The notes below the pieces were generated by a model. That model searched no databases and was not told where the DNA came from. It saw only the letters and a list, made by a program, of their open reading frames with translations. This document shows, one piece after another, positions 1 to 11,137 of a stretch of DNA of 64,000 nt. The translations under genes were made by a program, and so were the position numbers. Source of the stretch: Sanguibacter gelidistatuariae (lineage in GTDB: Bacteria > Actinomycetota > Actinomycetes > Actinomycetales > Cellulomonadaceae); contig NZ_FMYH01000003.1 in assembly GCF_900096585.1 (NCBI RefSeq), positions 310,001 to 374,000 on the forward strand. The letters are read 5' to 3'. The first letter of the stretch is position 1. The number at the start of each line of letters is the position of its first letter.

Positions 1-1
1 C

Positions 2-1279
2 CCGACGCTGGACCGCGTCCGGGACGTGTGCGAGCTGCTGGGCGATCCGCAGAAGGCGTACCGGACCATCCACATCACCGGGACCAACGGCAAGACCTCC
101 ACCTCGCGCATGCTCGAGGGCCTCGTCCGCGAGCACGGGCTGCGCACGGGCCGGTTCACCAGCCCGCACATGAGCTCGGTCACCGAGCGCATCGCGATCG
201 ACGGTCAGCCGATCAGCGCCGAGGGCTTCGTCGAGGTGTTCCGCGACGTCGAGCCGTACATCGAGATGATCGACGCCCGCTCCGAGGCTGCGGGCGGACC
301 GCGGTTGAGCTTCTTCGAGGTGCTCACCGTGATGGCCTTCGCCGCCTTCGCCGACGCCCCGATCGACGTCGCGATCGTCGAGGTCGGCATGGGCGGGCTG
401 TGGGACTCGACGAACGTCGTCGACGGTGAGATCGCGGTCGTCACCCCGATCTCCCTCGACCACCAGAAGTGGCTCGGGTACTCGATCGAGGAGATCGCGG
501 AGAACAAGGCGGGGATCATCAAGGACGGCGCGACGGTCGTGCTCGCCGAGCAGAACCCGATCGCCGAGGAGATCATCCTCGCCGAGGCGACCCGCCGCGG
601 CGCCCGGGTGCTGCGCGAGGGCGCCGACCTCGAGGTCGCCGAGCGCTTCCCGGCGGTGGGCGGTCAGCTTATGAGCCTGCGCACCCCGGCCGGCCTGTAC
701 ACCGAGATCTACCTGCCGCTCTACGGCGCGCACCAGGCGCACAACGCGCTGCTTGCCCTCGCGGCCACCGAGGCGCTCGTCTCGGGCGGTCGCGCGCTCG
801 ACGGCGACATCGTCGGCGCGGCCTTCGCCGCGGCGGACTCCCCGGGTCGCCTCGAGGTCGTGCGGTCCAGCCCGACGATCGTGCTCGACGCCGCGCACAA
901 CGGCGCGGGCGCGCAGGTGCTTGTGGACGCGATCGAGGAGTCCTTCGAGTTCACCCGGCTGATCGGCGTCGTCGGCATCCTGGAGGACAAGGACGCCGAG
1001 ACGATCCTGTCCCTTCTCGAGCCGATCCTCGCCGAGGTCGTCGTCACCCAGTCGAGCTCGGCGCGCTCCCATGACGTCGACGACCTCGAAGAGATCGCCG
1101 CCGAGATCTTCGGCGAGGATCGGGTGCACTCCGCGCCCCGGCTGGACGATGCGATCGACGTTGCCGCCGGCCTCGCCGAGAACGAGGACACGACGGGGGT
1201 CGGCACCGGCACCGGGGTCCTGGTGACCGGGTCGGTGGTCCTGGTCGCCGAGGCGCGGATGCTGCTCGGTCTCGGATGA
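2..1279 (+). CDS. folC: Folylpolyglutamate synthase (dihydrofolate synthase family), 5' end outside window
   Basis: Adds glutamate to folates (and usually to dihydropteroate) with ATP in the cytoplasm. The open frame runs in from the left edge, so the true start lies upstream; 425 residues are visible. The Mur-ligase-type P-loop ITGTNGKTSTSR is near the beginning, followed by SPHMSSVTERI and later the conserved LDAAHNGAGAQ segment of the C-terminal ligase domain. The internal GTG at 26 would start just before the P-loop and would cut off residues (PTLDRVRD) that look like normal FolC sequence, so it is not chosen. In many actinobacteria folC is followed directly by DUF4233 and ndk. Here a dha operon and an exporter pair lie between them. 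Confidence 0.93.
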   Translation, partial: PTLDRVRDVCELLGDPQKAYRTIHITGTNGKTSTSRMLEGLVREHGLRTGRFTSPHMSSVTERIAIDGQPISAEGFVEVFRDVEPYIEMIDARSEAAGGPRLSFFEVLTVMAFAAFADAPIDVAIVEVGMGGLWDSTNVVDGEIAVVTPISLDHQKWLGYSIEEIAENKAGIIKDGATVVLAEQNPIAEEIILAEATRRGARVLREGADLEVAERFPAVGGQLMSLRTPAGLYTEIYLPLYGAHQAHNALLALAATEALVSGGRALDGDIVGAAFAAADSPGRLEVVRSSPTIVLDAAHNGAGAQVLVDAIEESFEFTRLIGVVGILEDKDAETILSLLEPILAEVVVTQSSSARSHDVDDLEEIAAEIFGEDRVHSAPRLDDAIDVAAGLAENEDTTGVGTGTGVLVTGSVVLVAEARMLLGLG

Positions 1280-1343
1280 GCAGGCCCGCGTCCTCGGTGC
1301 TTCAATGGACGGACCTGGCTGGCGCGCGATGGAGGGCAACGTC

Positions 1344-2339
1344 ATGAAAAAGCTCATCAACGATCCCGAGCACGTGGTCGCAGAGTCCGTCGAAGGCTTC
1401 GGCTGGGCGCACTCCGACATCGTCGAGGTGCGCCTCGACCCGCTCCTGGTGCTGCGCCGCGGCGGCGCGGTTGCCGGAAAGGTCGGCCTGGTCTCCGGGG
1501 GCGGCGCCGGCCACGAGCCGCTGCACGCCGGCTTCGTCGGCGTCGGCATGCTCGACGCCGCGGTCCCGGGCGCGGTGTTCACCTCACCTACCCCCGACCA
1601 GATCCTCCCCGGCCTGACGGCCGCGGACAGCGGTAGCGGCGTGCTCGCCATCGTCAAGAACTACACCGGTGACGTGCTCAACTTCGAGACCGCGGTCGAG
1701 CTCGCCGAGGACGAGGGCGTGTCCGTCGCGGTCGTCGTCGTAGACGACGACGTGGCGGTCAAGGACTCCCTCTACACGGCCGGACGGCGCGGTGTGGCTG
1801 GGACGGTCGCGGTCGAGAAGATCGCCGGCGCCGCCGCGGAGCGCGGTGACGACCTGGCCTCGGTCGCGGCCATCGCGGCGCGGGTCAACGCGAACGTCCG
1901 CTCGATGGGCGTTGCGCTGACGGCCTGCACGGTGCCCCACGTGGGCCGCCCGAGCTTCGACCTGCCTGACGACGAGGTCGAGATCGGGATCGGGATCCAC
2001 GGCGAGCCGGGCCGACACCGCATCCCCGCGGCCTCGGCCGACGTCATCACCGGCATGCTTCTCGACCCGGTCCTCGAAGACCTCGAGGTTGCTCGCGGAG
2101 AAAATGTGTTGCTGTTCGTTAACGGAATGGGTGGCACGCCGCAGTCGGAGCTCTACGTGGTCTATCGTCAGGCACACCGACTCCTCGAAGAACGCGGCAT
2201 CATCGTGGCGCGTTCGCTCGTCGGGAACTACGTGACGTCGTTGGAGATGCAGGGTGCCTCGGTGACCGTGCTCCGCCTGGACGACGAGCTCACCGAGCTG
2301 TGGGACGCACCCGTCCACACCGCTGCGCTGCGCTGGTGA
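1344..2339 (+). CDS. dhaK: Dihydroxyacetone kinase subunit DhaK
   Basis: Substrate-binding subunit of the PTS-dependent dihydroxyacetone kinase. It holds dihydroxyacetone covalently while DhaL–ATP phosphorylates it. The 331-residue length is typical. The motif GIGIHGEPGRHR contains His219, matching the known hemiaminal-forming histidine. GKVGLVSGGGAGHEPLHAGFVG is the usual N-terminal DhaK block. ATG 1344 is preferred over the earlier in-frame ATG 1305 because GGAGGG at 1331–1336 is a well-placed ribosome site and MKKLINDP is the normal DhaK N-terminus. dhaL starts 57 bp downstream and dhaM overlaps dhaL, so the three form one operon. Confidence 0.95.
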   Translation: MKKLINDPEHVVAESVEGFGWAHSDIVEVRLDPLLVLRRGGAVAGKVGLVSGGGAGHEPLHAGFVGVGMLDAAVPGAVFTSPTPDQILPGLTAADSGSGVLAIVKNYTGDVLNFETAVELAEDEGVSVAVVVVDDDVAVKDSLYTAGRRGVAGTVAVEKIAGAAAERGDDLASVAAIAARVNANVRSMGVALTACTVPHVGRPSFDLPDDEVEIGIGIHGEPGRHRIPAASADVITGMLLDPVLEDLEVARGENVLLFVNGMGGTPQSELYVVYRQAHRLLEERGIIVARSLVGNYVTSLEMQGASVTVLRLDDELTELWDAPVHTAALRW

Positions 2340-2396
2340 CGACCGTGGTTCCTGCGGGAGCGGAACAGGTGCGTCTAGAGAGGGACTGAGGCAGGA

Positions 2397-3038
2397 ATGA
2401 CGTTGGACGTGGCATGGGCACAGCGATGGGCACGGGAAAGCGCAGCGGCGATCGCCGCTGCAAAGGACGAGCTGGTCGAGCTCGACCGGCAGATCGGTGA
2501 CGGCGACCACGGGGAGAACCTCAACCGAGGGTTCCAGGCGGTCGTTCTCAAGCTCGACTTGATCCCGGACGCACCCCCACTGATCGGCGACGTGCTCAAG
2601 ACCGTCGCCACGACCTTGATGTCGTCGGTGGGCGGCGCCTCCGGGCCGCTCTACGGCACGGCATTCCTGCGGGCCGCGAAGGTCAGCGGTCTCGCCGAGC
2701 TGGACGCCCACGCCGTCGTCGCCCTGCTCGAGGGGGCCCTCGAGGGCATCACCGCGCGTGGCAAGGCACAGGTGGGCGAGAAGACGATGGTCGATGCATG
2801 GTCGCCGGCTGTGGACGCGGCGGTCCTCGCTGCGGACGCCGGCGCGAGTCCCGAGGACGTGCTCGTCGCCGCAGAGAGCGCGGCAGCCGCAGGCGCGGAG
2901 GCGACGATCGCCCTCGTCGCGACGAAGGGCCGGGCGAGCTACCTCGGGGAGCGCAGCATCGGCCACAAGGACCCGGGTGCGGCATCGAGCGTGATCCTGC
3001 TGCAGGCAGCGGTCCGCGCGTGCGGAGCGCCGGCATGA
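2397..3038 (+). CDS. dhaL: Dihydroxyacetone kinase ADP-binding subunit DhaL
   Basis: DhaL carries a tightly bound ADP that is rephosphorylated by DhaM and then phosphorylates DhaK-bound dihydroxyacetone. The protein is 213 residues, the usual size. The Mg-ADP-binding aspartate motif IGDGDHGENLNRGF is at about residues 38–51, and SSVGGASGPLYGTAFLRA follows as in the family. Its stop codon overlaps the dhaM start in an ATGA arrangement, which implies translational coupling. Confidence 0.95.
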   Translation: MTLDVAWAQRWARESAAAIAAAKDELVELDRQIGDGDHGENLNRGFQAVVLKLDLIPDAPPLIGDVLKTVATTLMSSVGGASGPLYGTAFLRAAKVSGLAELDAHAVVALLEGALEGITARGKAQVGEKTMVDAWSPAVDAAVLAADAGASPEDVLVAAESAAAAGAEATIALVATKGRASYLGERSIGHKDPGAASSVILLQAAVRACGAPA

Positions 3039-3760
3039 GGGCCCGGGTGGCGCTCGTCCTGGTCTCGCACTCCGAACGCCTCGCGCAGGGCACGGTCGAG
3101 CTCGCTCAGCAGATGGCGCCCCAGGTGCTGCTGCTCGCCGCGGGCGGGATGACCGACGGCGGGCTGGGCACCAGCTACGACCGCGTCTTCGACGCGGTCT
3201 CGCAGGGACTGGCCGCGGCGGACGGCGTGGTCGTCCTCGCCGACCTCGGGTCCGCGATCCTCACCGTGGAGTCAGTGCTCGAGGTGTTGTCCGACGACGC
3301 CGAACGTGTGGTGCTCGCGGACGCGCCCTTCGTCGAGGGCTCCGTTGCCGCGGCGGTGACCGCCCACGGTGGCGGCACGGTCGCGGAGGTCCTGGAGTCC
3401 GCCGAGCATGCCGGCAGCACATTTGCGGTGCGCAACGGCGGGCTGGGTGACGGGTCCGCCCCTGCTGGCGAGACTGCTCGGGACGTCGTCGTGAGCGATC
3501 CGGACGCCTGCGAGCGGACCGTCGTCGTGCGCAACCCGCTGGGGCTGCACGCGCGCCCGGCGGCCGTGCTGGCGCGGCTCATCGCCGGATTCGACGCCAA
3601 GGTCACCGTCAACGGGGTCAACGGGGCGAGCGTGCTCGAGCTCATGAAGCTCGGCGCGACCGGGGGACAGGGGCTGGTCCTCTCCGCCACCGGGCCGCAG
3701 GCACGCGAGGCCGTGGCCGCGGTCGCCGACGCGATCGAGGGCGGCTTCGGCGAGGTCTGA
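3035..3760 (+). CDS. dhaM: Dihydroxyacetone kinase phosphotransfer subunit DhaM (EIIA–HPr fusion)
   Basis: Relays phosphate from the PTS to DhaL-bound ADP. The 241 residues hold two domains: an EIIA-mannose-like fold (about 1–130) with the predicted phospho-histidine His12 in LVSHSERLAQG, and an HPr domain (about 160–241) with His172 in NPLGLHARPA. The EI-like third domain of the E. coli protein is absent, so phosphate must come from the cell's general EI. The start is ATG 3035, overlapping the dhaL stop by 4 bases. The last gene of the dha operon; the next gene has its own promoter and operator. Confidence 0.93.
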   Translation: MRARVALVLVSHSERLAQGTVELAQQMAPQVLLLAAGGMTDGGLGTSYDRVFDAVSQGLAAADGVVVLADLGSAILTVESVLEVLSDDAERVVLADAPFVEGSVAAAVTAHGGGTVAEVLESAEHAGSTFAVRNGGLGDGSAPAGETARDVVVSDPDACERTVVVRNPLGLHARPAAVLARLIAGFDAKVTVNGVNGASVLELMKLGATGGQGLVLSATGPQAREAVAAVADAIEGGFGEV

Positions 3761-3809
3761 GGCCGCACGCTCGATGCTGTGACGCGGGCCACGCTCGCCC
3801 CGCACAATA

Positions 3810-3850
3810 TTGCATTGACTGCAAAACTGCGGTGAGTGTATTTTCTTCAG
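3810..3850 (+). promoter_or_regulatory. Promoter and likely auto-operator of the TetR gene
   Basis: A 15-bp inverted repeat, TTGCA-N5-TGCAA, spans 3810–3824 and covers a −35-like TTGACT (3815–3820). A −10-like TATTTT (3839–3844) follows after 18 bp. Transcription would then begin near 3851, which is also a GTG start codon, so the mRNA may be leaderless. Overlap of a palindrome with the −35 is the usual position for a TetR autoregulatory site. Binding by the adjacent repressor is inferred. Confidence 0.55.
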
Positions 3851-6236
<2,386 letters not shown>

Positions 6237-6240
6237 GACC

Positions 6241-6693
6241 GTGAGTTCATCAGAGTTGCCTGCGCAGTCCGGTCCCCTCCGGGACCCCTCGGACGCGTCG
6301 CCTGCGACGCCGAGGATCGTGAGGAAGAAGGCTGCGAAGCCACAGTTCACCTCCACGATGCTGATCTTGGAAGCCTTCGTGGTGTTCTTTGCAACTCTGG
6401 TCGCGGACAAGCTCGTCGACGCTCCGTCGTCGAAGGTGTGGCTTGCCGGGGGAGTGCTCGCCGTCGTGCTCATCGTGCTGAGCAGGATGGTGGGCACCCC
6501 CGGCGGCTACGTCGCCGGGTCCGTGGTGCAGATCCCACTCCTGGCCACCGGCTTTGTCGTCCCGCTGATGTTCCCGGTCGCGATCGTGTTCGTCGCGCTA
6601 TGGGTGGTGTCGCTCAGACTGGGTGCGAAGATCGACCGGGAGCGCGCCGCCTACGACGCCGCGCACCCGGACAAGGCCCCGAACGTCACCTGA
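6241..6693 (+). CDS. DUF4233 family membrane protein
   Basis: Small membrane protein of 150 residues with a polar N-terminus (about 1–35) and three to four hydrophobic helices, including TMLILEAFVVFFATLVADKL and a GGYVAGSVVQIPLLATGFV segment. DUF4233 proteins are typically encoded between folC and ndk in actinobacteria, which supports the assignment; their function is unknown. GTG 6241 follows the MFS stop by 4 bases. An earlier GTG (6193) would overlap the MFS gene and add a non-matching Arg-rich segment. No good ribosome site is seen. Confidence 0.78.
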   Translation: MSSSELPAQSGPLRDPSDASPATPRIVRKKAAKPQFTSTMLILEAFVVFFATLVADKLVDAPSSKVWLAGGVLAVVLIVLSRMVGTPGGYVAGSVVQIPLLATGFVVPLMFPVAIVFVALWVVSLRLGAKIDRERAAYDAAHPDKAPNVT

Positions 6694-6735
6694 GCGGTCC
6701 TGTCTGGGCCGGGGCCTCGGTCCTGGGCCTGAGCA

Positions 6736-6776
6736 GGGCGCCGGGGCGCCCGGCCGCACCGGTTAGGGTTTGAGGC
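6736..6776 (+). promoter_or_regulatory. GC hairpin and ndk −10 box (candidate leaderless start)
   Basis: A perfect palindrome GGGCGCC-GG-GGCGCCC (6736–6751) could terminate the upstream transcript. It is followed by TAGGGT (6764–6769), which fits an actinobacterial −10 box. Seven bases separate this box from the ndk ATG at 6777, so transcription would start at or next to the start codon. Confidence 0.45.
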
Positions 6777-7214
6777 ATGACCACCACCTCCTCAGCAGTG
6801 TCCCGCACCCTGATCCTCGTCAAGCCGGACGGCGTCCGCCGCGGCCTGAGCGGCGAGGTCCTGCGGCGGATCGAAGCCAAGGGCTATGAGCTCGTGGCCG
6901 TCGAGCTGAAGAACGCCGACGACGCCCTCCTGGCCGCGCACTACGCCGAGCACGAGGGCAAGCCGTTCTACGCCCCGCTCGTCGACTTCATGAAGTCCGG
7001 CCCGGTCCTCGCGATCGTCGCCCAGGGCCAGAACGTCATCCCCGGCTTCCGCTCCCTCGCCGGGACGACCGACCCCACGACCGCTGCCCCCGGCACGATC
7101 CGCGGCGACCTGGGCCGCGACTGGGGCCTCAAGGTCCAGCAGAACCTCGTCCACGGCTCCGACTCCGACGAGTCCGCCGCCCGCGAGATCGCCCTCTGGT
7201 TCCCGACCCTCTGA
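6777..7214 (+). CDS. ndk: Nucleoside diphosphate kinase
   Basis: Exchanges terminal phosphates between nucleoside tri- and diphosphates to balance NTP pools. It has 145 residues, close to the usual bacterial length. RTLILVKPDGVRRGLSGEV is the standard N-terminus, and His126 in NLVHGSDSDESA is the phospho-histidine. It starts at ATG 6777 with no Shine–Dalgarno sequence; the −10 box lies directly upstream. Confidence 0.96.
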   Translation: MTTTSSAVSRTLILVKPDGVRRGLSGEVLRRIEAKGYELVAVELKNADDALLAAHYAEHEGKPFYAPLVDFMKSGPVLAIVAQGQNVIPGFRSLAGTTDPTTAAPGTIRGDLGRDWGLKVQQNLVHGSDSDESAAREIALWFPTL

Positions 7215-7247
7215 CCCACCCGTACCGGCCCACCCGCGGGGCGGCCG

Positions 7248-7293
7248 CCGCCGAGCGAATCTCCACCGAGCGAATCTCCGCCGAGCGAAATCT
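7248..7293. repeat. Three tandem copies of a 15-bp unit upstream of smc
   Basis: Units lie at 7248–7262, 7263–7277 and 7278–7293, with consensus CCGCCGAGCGAATCT. Copy 2 has one substitution and copy 3 has one extra A. The array ends exactly where the large inverted repeat at 7294–7360 begins. No coding potential is seen. Confidence 0.85.
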
Positions 7294-7360
7294 TCGCTGA
7301 GTGTGGAGGAATGGCTGCCCAAAACGGACATGGGGCAGCCATTTCCCCGCACTCAGCGAG
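7294..7360. repeat. Large imperfect inverted repeat between ndk and smc
   Basis: The left arm (7294–7320) and right arm (7334–7360) pair over about 27 bases with three non-Watson–Crick positions, two of which are G·U in RNA. The arms share the cores CGCTGAGTG/CACTCAGCG and ATGGCTGCCC/GGGCAGCCAT. It could act as the ndk terminator or be a dispersed palindromic repeat. It ends 30 bases before the smc −10 box. Confidence 0.8.
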
Positions 7361-7389
7361 GGGTGGGGTCGGTTGTGGGGTGCGGCTAC

Positions 7390-7402
7390 TAGTCTGTGGG
7401 AC
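7390..7402 (+). promoter_or_regulatory. smc −10 box with candidate leaderless start
   Basis: TAGTCT at 7390–7395 is separated by seven bases from the GTG start of smc at 7403. There is no purine-rich ribosome site before the start. The spacing equals that of ndk. Confidence 0.45.
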
Positions 7403-10400
7403 GTGCACCTCAAGACACTCACCCTGCGCGGGTTCAAGTCGTTCGCCTCGGCGACGACGCTGAGCTTCGAGCCCGGGGTGACCTGCGTCGTGGGCCCCAA
7501 CGGCTCGGGCAAGTCGAACGTCGTCGACGCCCTCGCCTGGGTCATGGGGGAGCAGGGTGCCAAGACCCTGCGCGGGGGCAAGATGGAGGACGTCATCTTC
7601 GCCGGCACCTCCGGGCGCCCGCCGCTCGGTCGCGCCGAGGTGTCCCTGACCATCGACAACACCGACGGCGCGCTGCCGATCGAGTACGCCGAGGTGACCA
7701 TCACCCGGACACTGTTCCGCAACGGTGGCTCGGAGTACGCGATCAATGGCTCCTCCTGCCGGCTGCTCGACATCCAGGACCTGCTCTCCGACTCCGGCCT
7801 GGGCCGGGAGATGCACGTCATCGTCGGCCAGGGCCAGCTCGACGCCGTGCTGCGCGCCACCCCCGAGGAACGTCGCGGCTTCATCGAGGAGGCGGCTGGC
7901 GTCCTCAAGCACCGCAAGCGCAAGGACAAGGCGCTGCGCAAGCTCGAGGCGATGTCCGGCAACCTCCTGCGCCTAGGAGACCTGACCGCCGAGCTGCGCC
8001 GCCAGCTCGGTCCGCTGGGCCGACAGGCGGAGATGGCCCGCAAGGCCGCCGTCGTGGCGGCCGACCTGCGCGACGCCAAGGCTCGGCTGCTCGCCGACGA
8101 CCTCGCCCAGCTCACCGCGAGCCTCGACCAGGAGATCGCCGACGAGAGCGCCCTGCGCGCCCGGGCCGCAGAGGCAGAGGCCACGCTTGCCGGCCGCCGT
8201 ACCGAGCTGGACGTCGTCGAGCACCAGATCACCACGGCCGGACCCGCGGTCGCTGAGGCCAACGCCACCTGGTACGCCCTGGGGTCGCTGCGCGACCGGC
8301 TGACCGGCACCCGGACTCTCGCCGCCGAACGGCTGCGCCTGCTGTCTGCCGAGGGTCCCCCGCACCAGGGCCAGGACCCGCGCGAGCTCGACGCACAGGC
8401 CGTCCGCGCCCGCGCGGCCGACGCCGAGCTCGCGATCGAGGTCGCGGGGCGGGTGGCGTGGCTCACCGAGCTCGCCGGCGCCCGGCTCGAGGCCGAGGCC
8501 GCGACCGCCGCCGCAGAGAAGGCGCTGGCCGCCGCGACGCGCGGGGTGGCCGACCGACGCGAAGGCCTGGCCCGGCTCGCCGGTCAGGTGGCGGCCCGGC
8601 GCTCGACGGCCGAGGCGACCGAGGCCGAGATCGGCCGGCTGCGCGCCTCTCTCGACGCCGCCCAGGAGCGCGGGGTCGCAGCTCGCGGCGAGTTCGAGGC
8701 TCTGGAGACCCAGGTCGCCGGGGCCGCCCAGGGCGAAGAAGACCTCGACGCTGACCACGAGGACGCCGTCGCTGCCCTGCACACAGCCACGGAATCCCTC
8801 CGCGAGGTGCTCGGCGAGCGTGAAGAGGCCGAACGGGACCGAGCCACCTGGCTCACTCGCGCCGAGACCCTCGACCTGAGCCTGACCCGCAAGGACGGCG
8901 CCGGCGCCCTGCTCGCCGCGGACTCGTTGACCGGCACCATCGGGTCGATGGCCGCCCTGCTGAGCATCGAGCCCGGGTACGCCGACGCGGTCGCCGCAGC
9001 CCTCGGTCCGCACGCCGACGCGGTCGCCGTGAACTCCGCCGACGCCGCCGTGGACGCCATCCGCCTCCTGCGCGCCGACGACGCCGGCCGGGCGAGCCTG
9101 GTCATCGGCGACAACAGTGCCGGAGCCAACAGCGCTCACGACGACAGTGCGCACGACGAGAGTGCCGACAACAGCAGCGGTCATGGCAGCCGCACCGGCG
9201 ACCACACGAGCGCCCACGGCGAATGGGCCTCGGCACCTGGTGTTATGCCGCCTGGCGTCGGTGTCCGCCTGCCCGACGGCGCGGTGTGGGCAGCGGCCGT
9301 CGTGCGGCCCGCAGCCTCGGTCCGGAGAGCCGTGGATCGCCTGCTCGCCGGCGTCGTCGTCGTCGACGACCTCGTAGCCGCGCAGCATCTCGTCGGGGAG
9401 CACCCCGAGCTGACTGCGGTCACCCGCACGGGGGACGTGCTCGGTGCGCACCGAGCCTGGGGCGGTTCGGCCGCAGCGCCGAGCGTCCTGCACCTGCAGG
9501 CAGCCCTCGACGAGGCCCGTGCAGCGCAGGCCGATGCCGAGCAGCGGTTGGCCCGCGCCCACGATGCGCGGGTGGCGGCTGTGGAGACCGAGGGCGCCGC
9601 GCGTCGCCGACATGACCTCACCGTGGCCCGGCTCAACGAGTCCGACGCCGCAATCGCCGCCGTCGCCGAGCAGCTTGGCGCGCTGGGCGCGACCACGCGG
9701 GCGGCGGTCGAGGAGTCCGTACGGATCCAAGACCGCCTCGACGCAGCCGAGCGGGCGCTCGCCCGGGAACGCGAAGGGCTCGCCGAGCTCACGGACCGGC
9801 TCGAGGTGGCCCAGACCGCGCCTGAGGAGTCAGAGGAGGCGGTCGCCCGCGGCACGGCCGACCGCGACCGGGCGAGCGAGCGCGCCGTCCAGGCCCGGTC
9901 GTTGGAGACCGAGGCGCGGCTGGCGTTGCGGACGAGCGAGGAACGCGCCCGGGCCGTCTCCGGCCGCGCCCAGGGGCTCGAGAGGGCGGCGGTGACCGAA
10001 CGCGCGGCACGCGAGCGGGCGGCGCAGCGCCAGACCCGACGGCTGCGCCAGACTGCTCGGGCCCGCGCCGTGCGCGAGGGCGCGGACGCGACCCTGACTC
10101 ACGTGGAGCAGTCGATCGCCCGGGCCGCGGCCCGCCGCGACGACGCCGAGGCGGCGCGGGTGGCCCGAGAAGCGCAACGGACAGCGCTGCGGGCCACCGT
10201 GGACGCCCTGACCGCCGACCTGCGCGAGCTGACCGACACGGCGCACCGAGACGAGGTGGCACGCGCGCAGCAGCAGCTGCGAGTCGAGACCCTCGAGGTG
10301 CGCGCCGTCGACGAGCTCGGGTTGGACCCGGTGACCCTGATCGAGGAGTTCGGCCCGCACCGGATGATCCCGGTGCTCGGCGCGGCGGACGACGAGCCCG

Positions 10401-11137
10401 GAGGACAGCCCGACGACCATTCCGGCGACAGTCCAGACTGCTACCCGACCGTCGAGCCGGCCGGTCGGCCCTACGTCCGCGCCGAGCAGGAGAAGCGCCT
10501 GCGGACCGCGGAGCGGGCCATGACCGCACTCGGCAAGGTCAACCCCCTCGCCCTGGAGGAGTTCGCCGCCCTCGAGGAGCGGCACAAGTTCCTCACCGAC
10601 CAGCTGAGCGACCTCAAGCGCTCGCGCGCCGACCTCATGGAGCTCGTCCGCGAGATCGACGAGCGAGTCGAGCAGGTGTTCAGCGAGGCTTACCGGGACA
10701 CCGAGGCGCAGTTCGCCGAAGTCTTCCCCCGGCTGTTCCCGGGAGGGGAGGGCCGGCTCGTGCTGACCGACCCGGGCAACATGCTCACGACCGGCATCGA
10801 GATCGAGGCCCGCCCGGCTGGCAAGAAGGTCAAGCGACTCTCCCTGCTCTCCGGCGGGGAACGGTCGCTGACCGCGATCGCGCTCCTCGTGTCGATCTTC
10901 AAGGCTCGGCCCAGCCCGTTCTATGTCATGGACGAGGTCGAGGCGGCTCTCGACGACACCAACCTCGGTCGGCTGCTGGACATCTTCATGGAGCTGCAGC
11001 AGGACAGCCAGCTCATCGTCATCACGCACCAGAAGCGCACGATGGAGATCGCCGACGCGCTCTACGGTGTGACGATGCGGGGGGACGGCGTGACGACGGT
11101 CATCAGCCAGCGGATGCGGGAGCCGTCGCAGGCGTGA
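7403..11137 (+). CDS. smc: Chromosome segregation protein SMC
   Basis: ATPase of the SMC–ScpAB condensin that compacts and separates chromosomes; 1,244 residues. The N-terminal head has Walker A GPNGSGKSN. Long Ala/Arg/Glu-rich coiled coils flank a hinge at about residues 510–660. The C-terminal head has the signature LSGGERSLTAIALL and Walker B FYVMDEVEAALDD. The hinge carries a low-complexity Asp/Ser/His/Asn-rich insertion at about residues 570–608, and a second acidic linker lies near residues 993–1022. GTG 7403 begins the canonical MHLKTLTLRGFKSF. Starts further upstream would translate the intergenic palindrome. Confidence 0.96.
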   Translation: MHLKTLTLRGFKSFASATTLSFEPGVTCVVGPNGSGKSNVVDALAWVMGEQGAKTLRGGKMEDVIFAGTSGRPPLGRAEVSLTIDNTDGALPIEYAEVTITRTLFRNGGSEYAINGSSCRLLDIQDLLSDSGLGREMHVIVGQGQLDAVLRATPEERRGFIEEAAGVLKHRKRKDKALRKLEAMSGNLLRLGDLTAELRRQLGPLGRQAEMARKAAVVAADLRDAKARLLADDLAQLTASLDQEIADESALRARAAEAEATLAGRRTELDVVEHQITTAGPAVAEANATWYALGSLRDRLTGTRTLAAERLRLLSAEGPPHQGQDPRELDAQAVRARAADAELAIEVAGRVAWLTELAGARLEAEAATAAAEKALAAATRGVADRREGLARLAGQVAARRSTAEATEAEIGRLRASLDAAQERGVAARGEFEALETQVAGAAQGEEDLDADHEDAVAALHTATESLREVLGEREEAERDRATWLTRAETLDLSLTRKDGAGALLAADSLTGTIGSMAALLSIEPGYADAVAAALGPHADAVAVNSADAAVDAIRLLRADDAGRASLVIGDNSAGANSAHDDSAHDESADNSSGHGSRTGDHTSAHGEWASAPGVMPPGVGVRLPDGAVWAAAVVRPAASVRRAVDRLLAGVVVVDDLVAAQHLVGEHPELTAVTRTGDVLGAHRAWGGSAAAPSVLHLQAALDEARAAQADAEQRLARAHDARVAAVETEGAARRRHDLTVARLNESDAAIAAVAEQLGALGATTRAAVEESVRIQDRLDAAERALAREREGLAELTDRLEVAQTAPEESEEAVARGTADRDRASERAVQARSLETEARLALRTSEERARAVSGRAQGLERAAVTERAARERAAQRQTRRLRQTARARAVREGADATLTHVEQSIARAAARRDDAEAARVAREAQRTALRATVDALTADLRELTDTAHRDEVARAQQQLRVETLEVRAVDELGLDPVTLIEEFGPHRMIPVLGAADDEPGGQPDDHSGDSPDCYPTVEPAGRPYVRAEQEKRLRTAERAMTALGKVNPLALEEFAALEERHKFLTDQLSDLKRSRADLMELVREIDERVEQVFSEAYRDTEAQFAEVFPRLFPGGEGRLVLTDPGNMLTTGIEIEARPAGKKVKRLSLLSGGERSLTAIALLVSIFKARPSPFYVMDEVEAALDDTNLGRLLDIFMELQQDSQLIVITHQKRTMEIADALYGVTMRGDGVTTVISQRMREPSQA

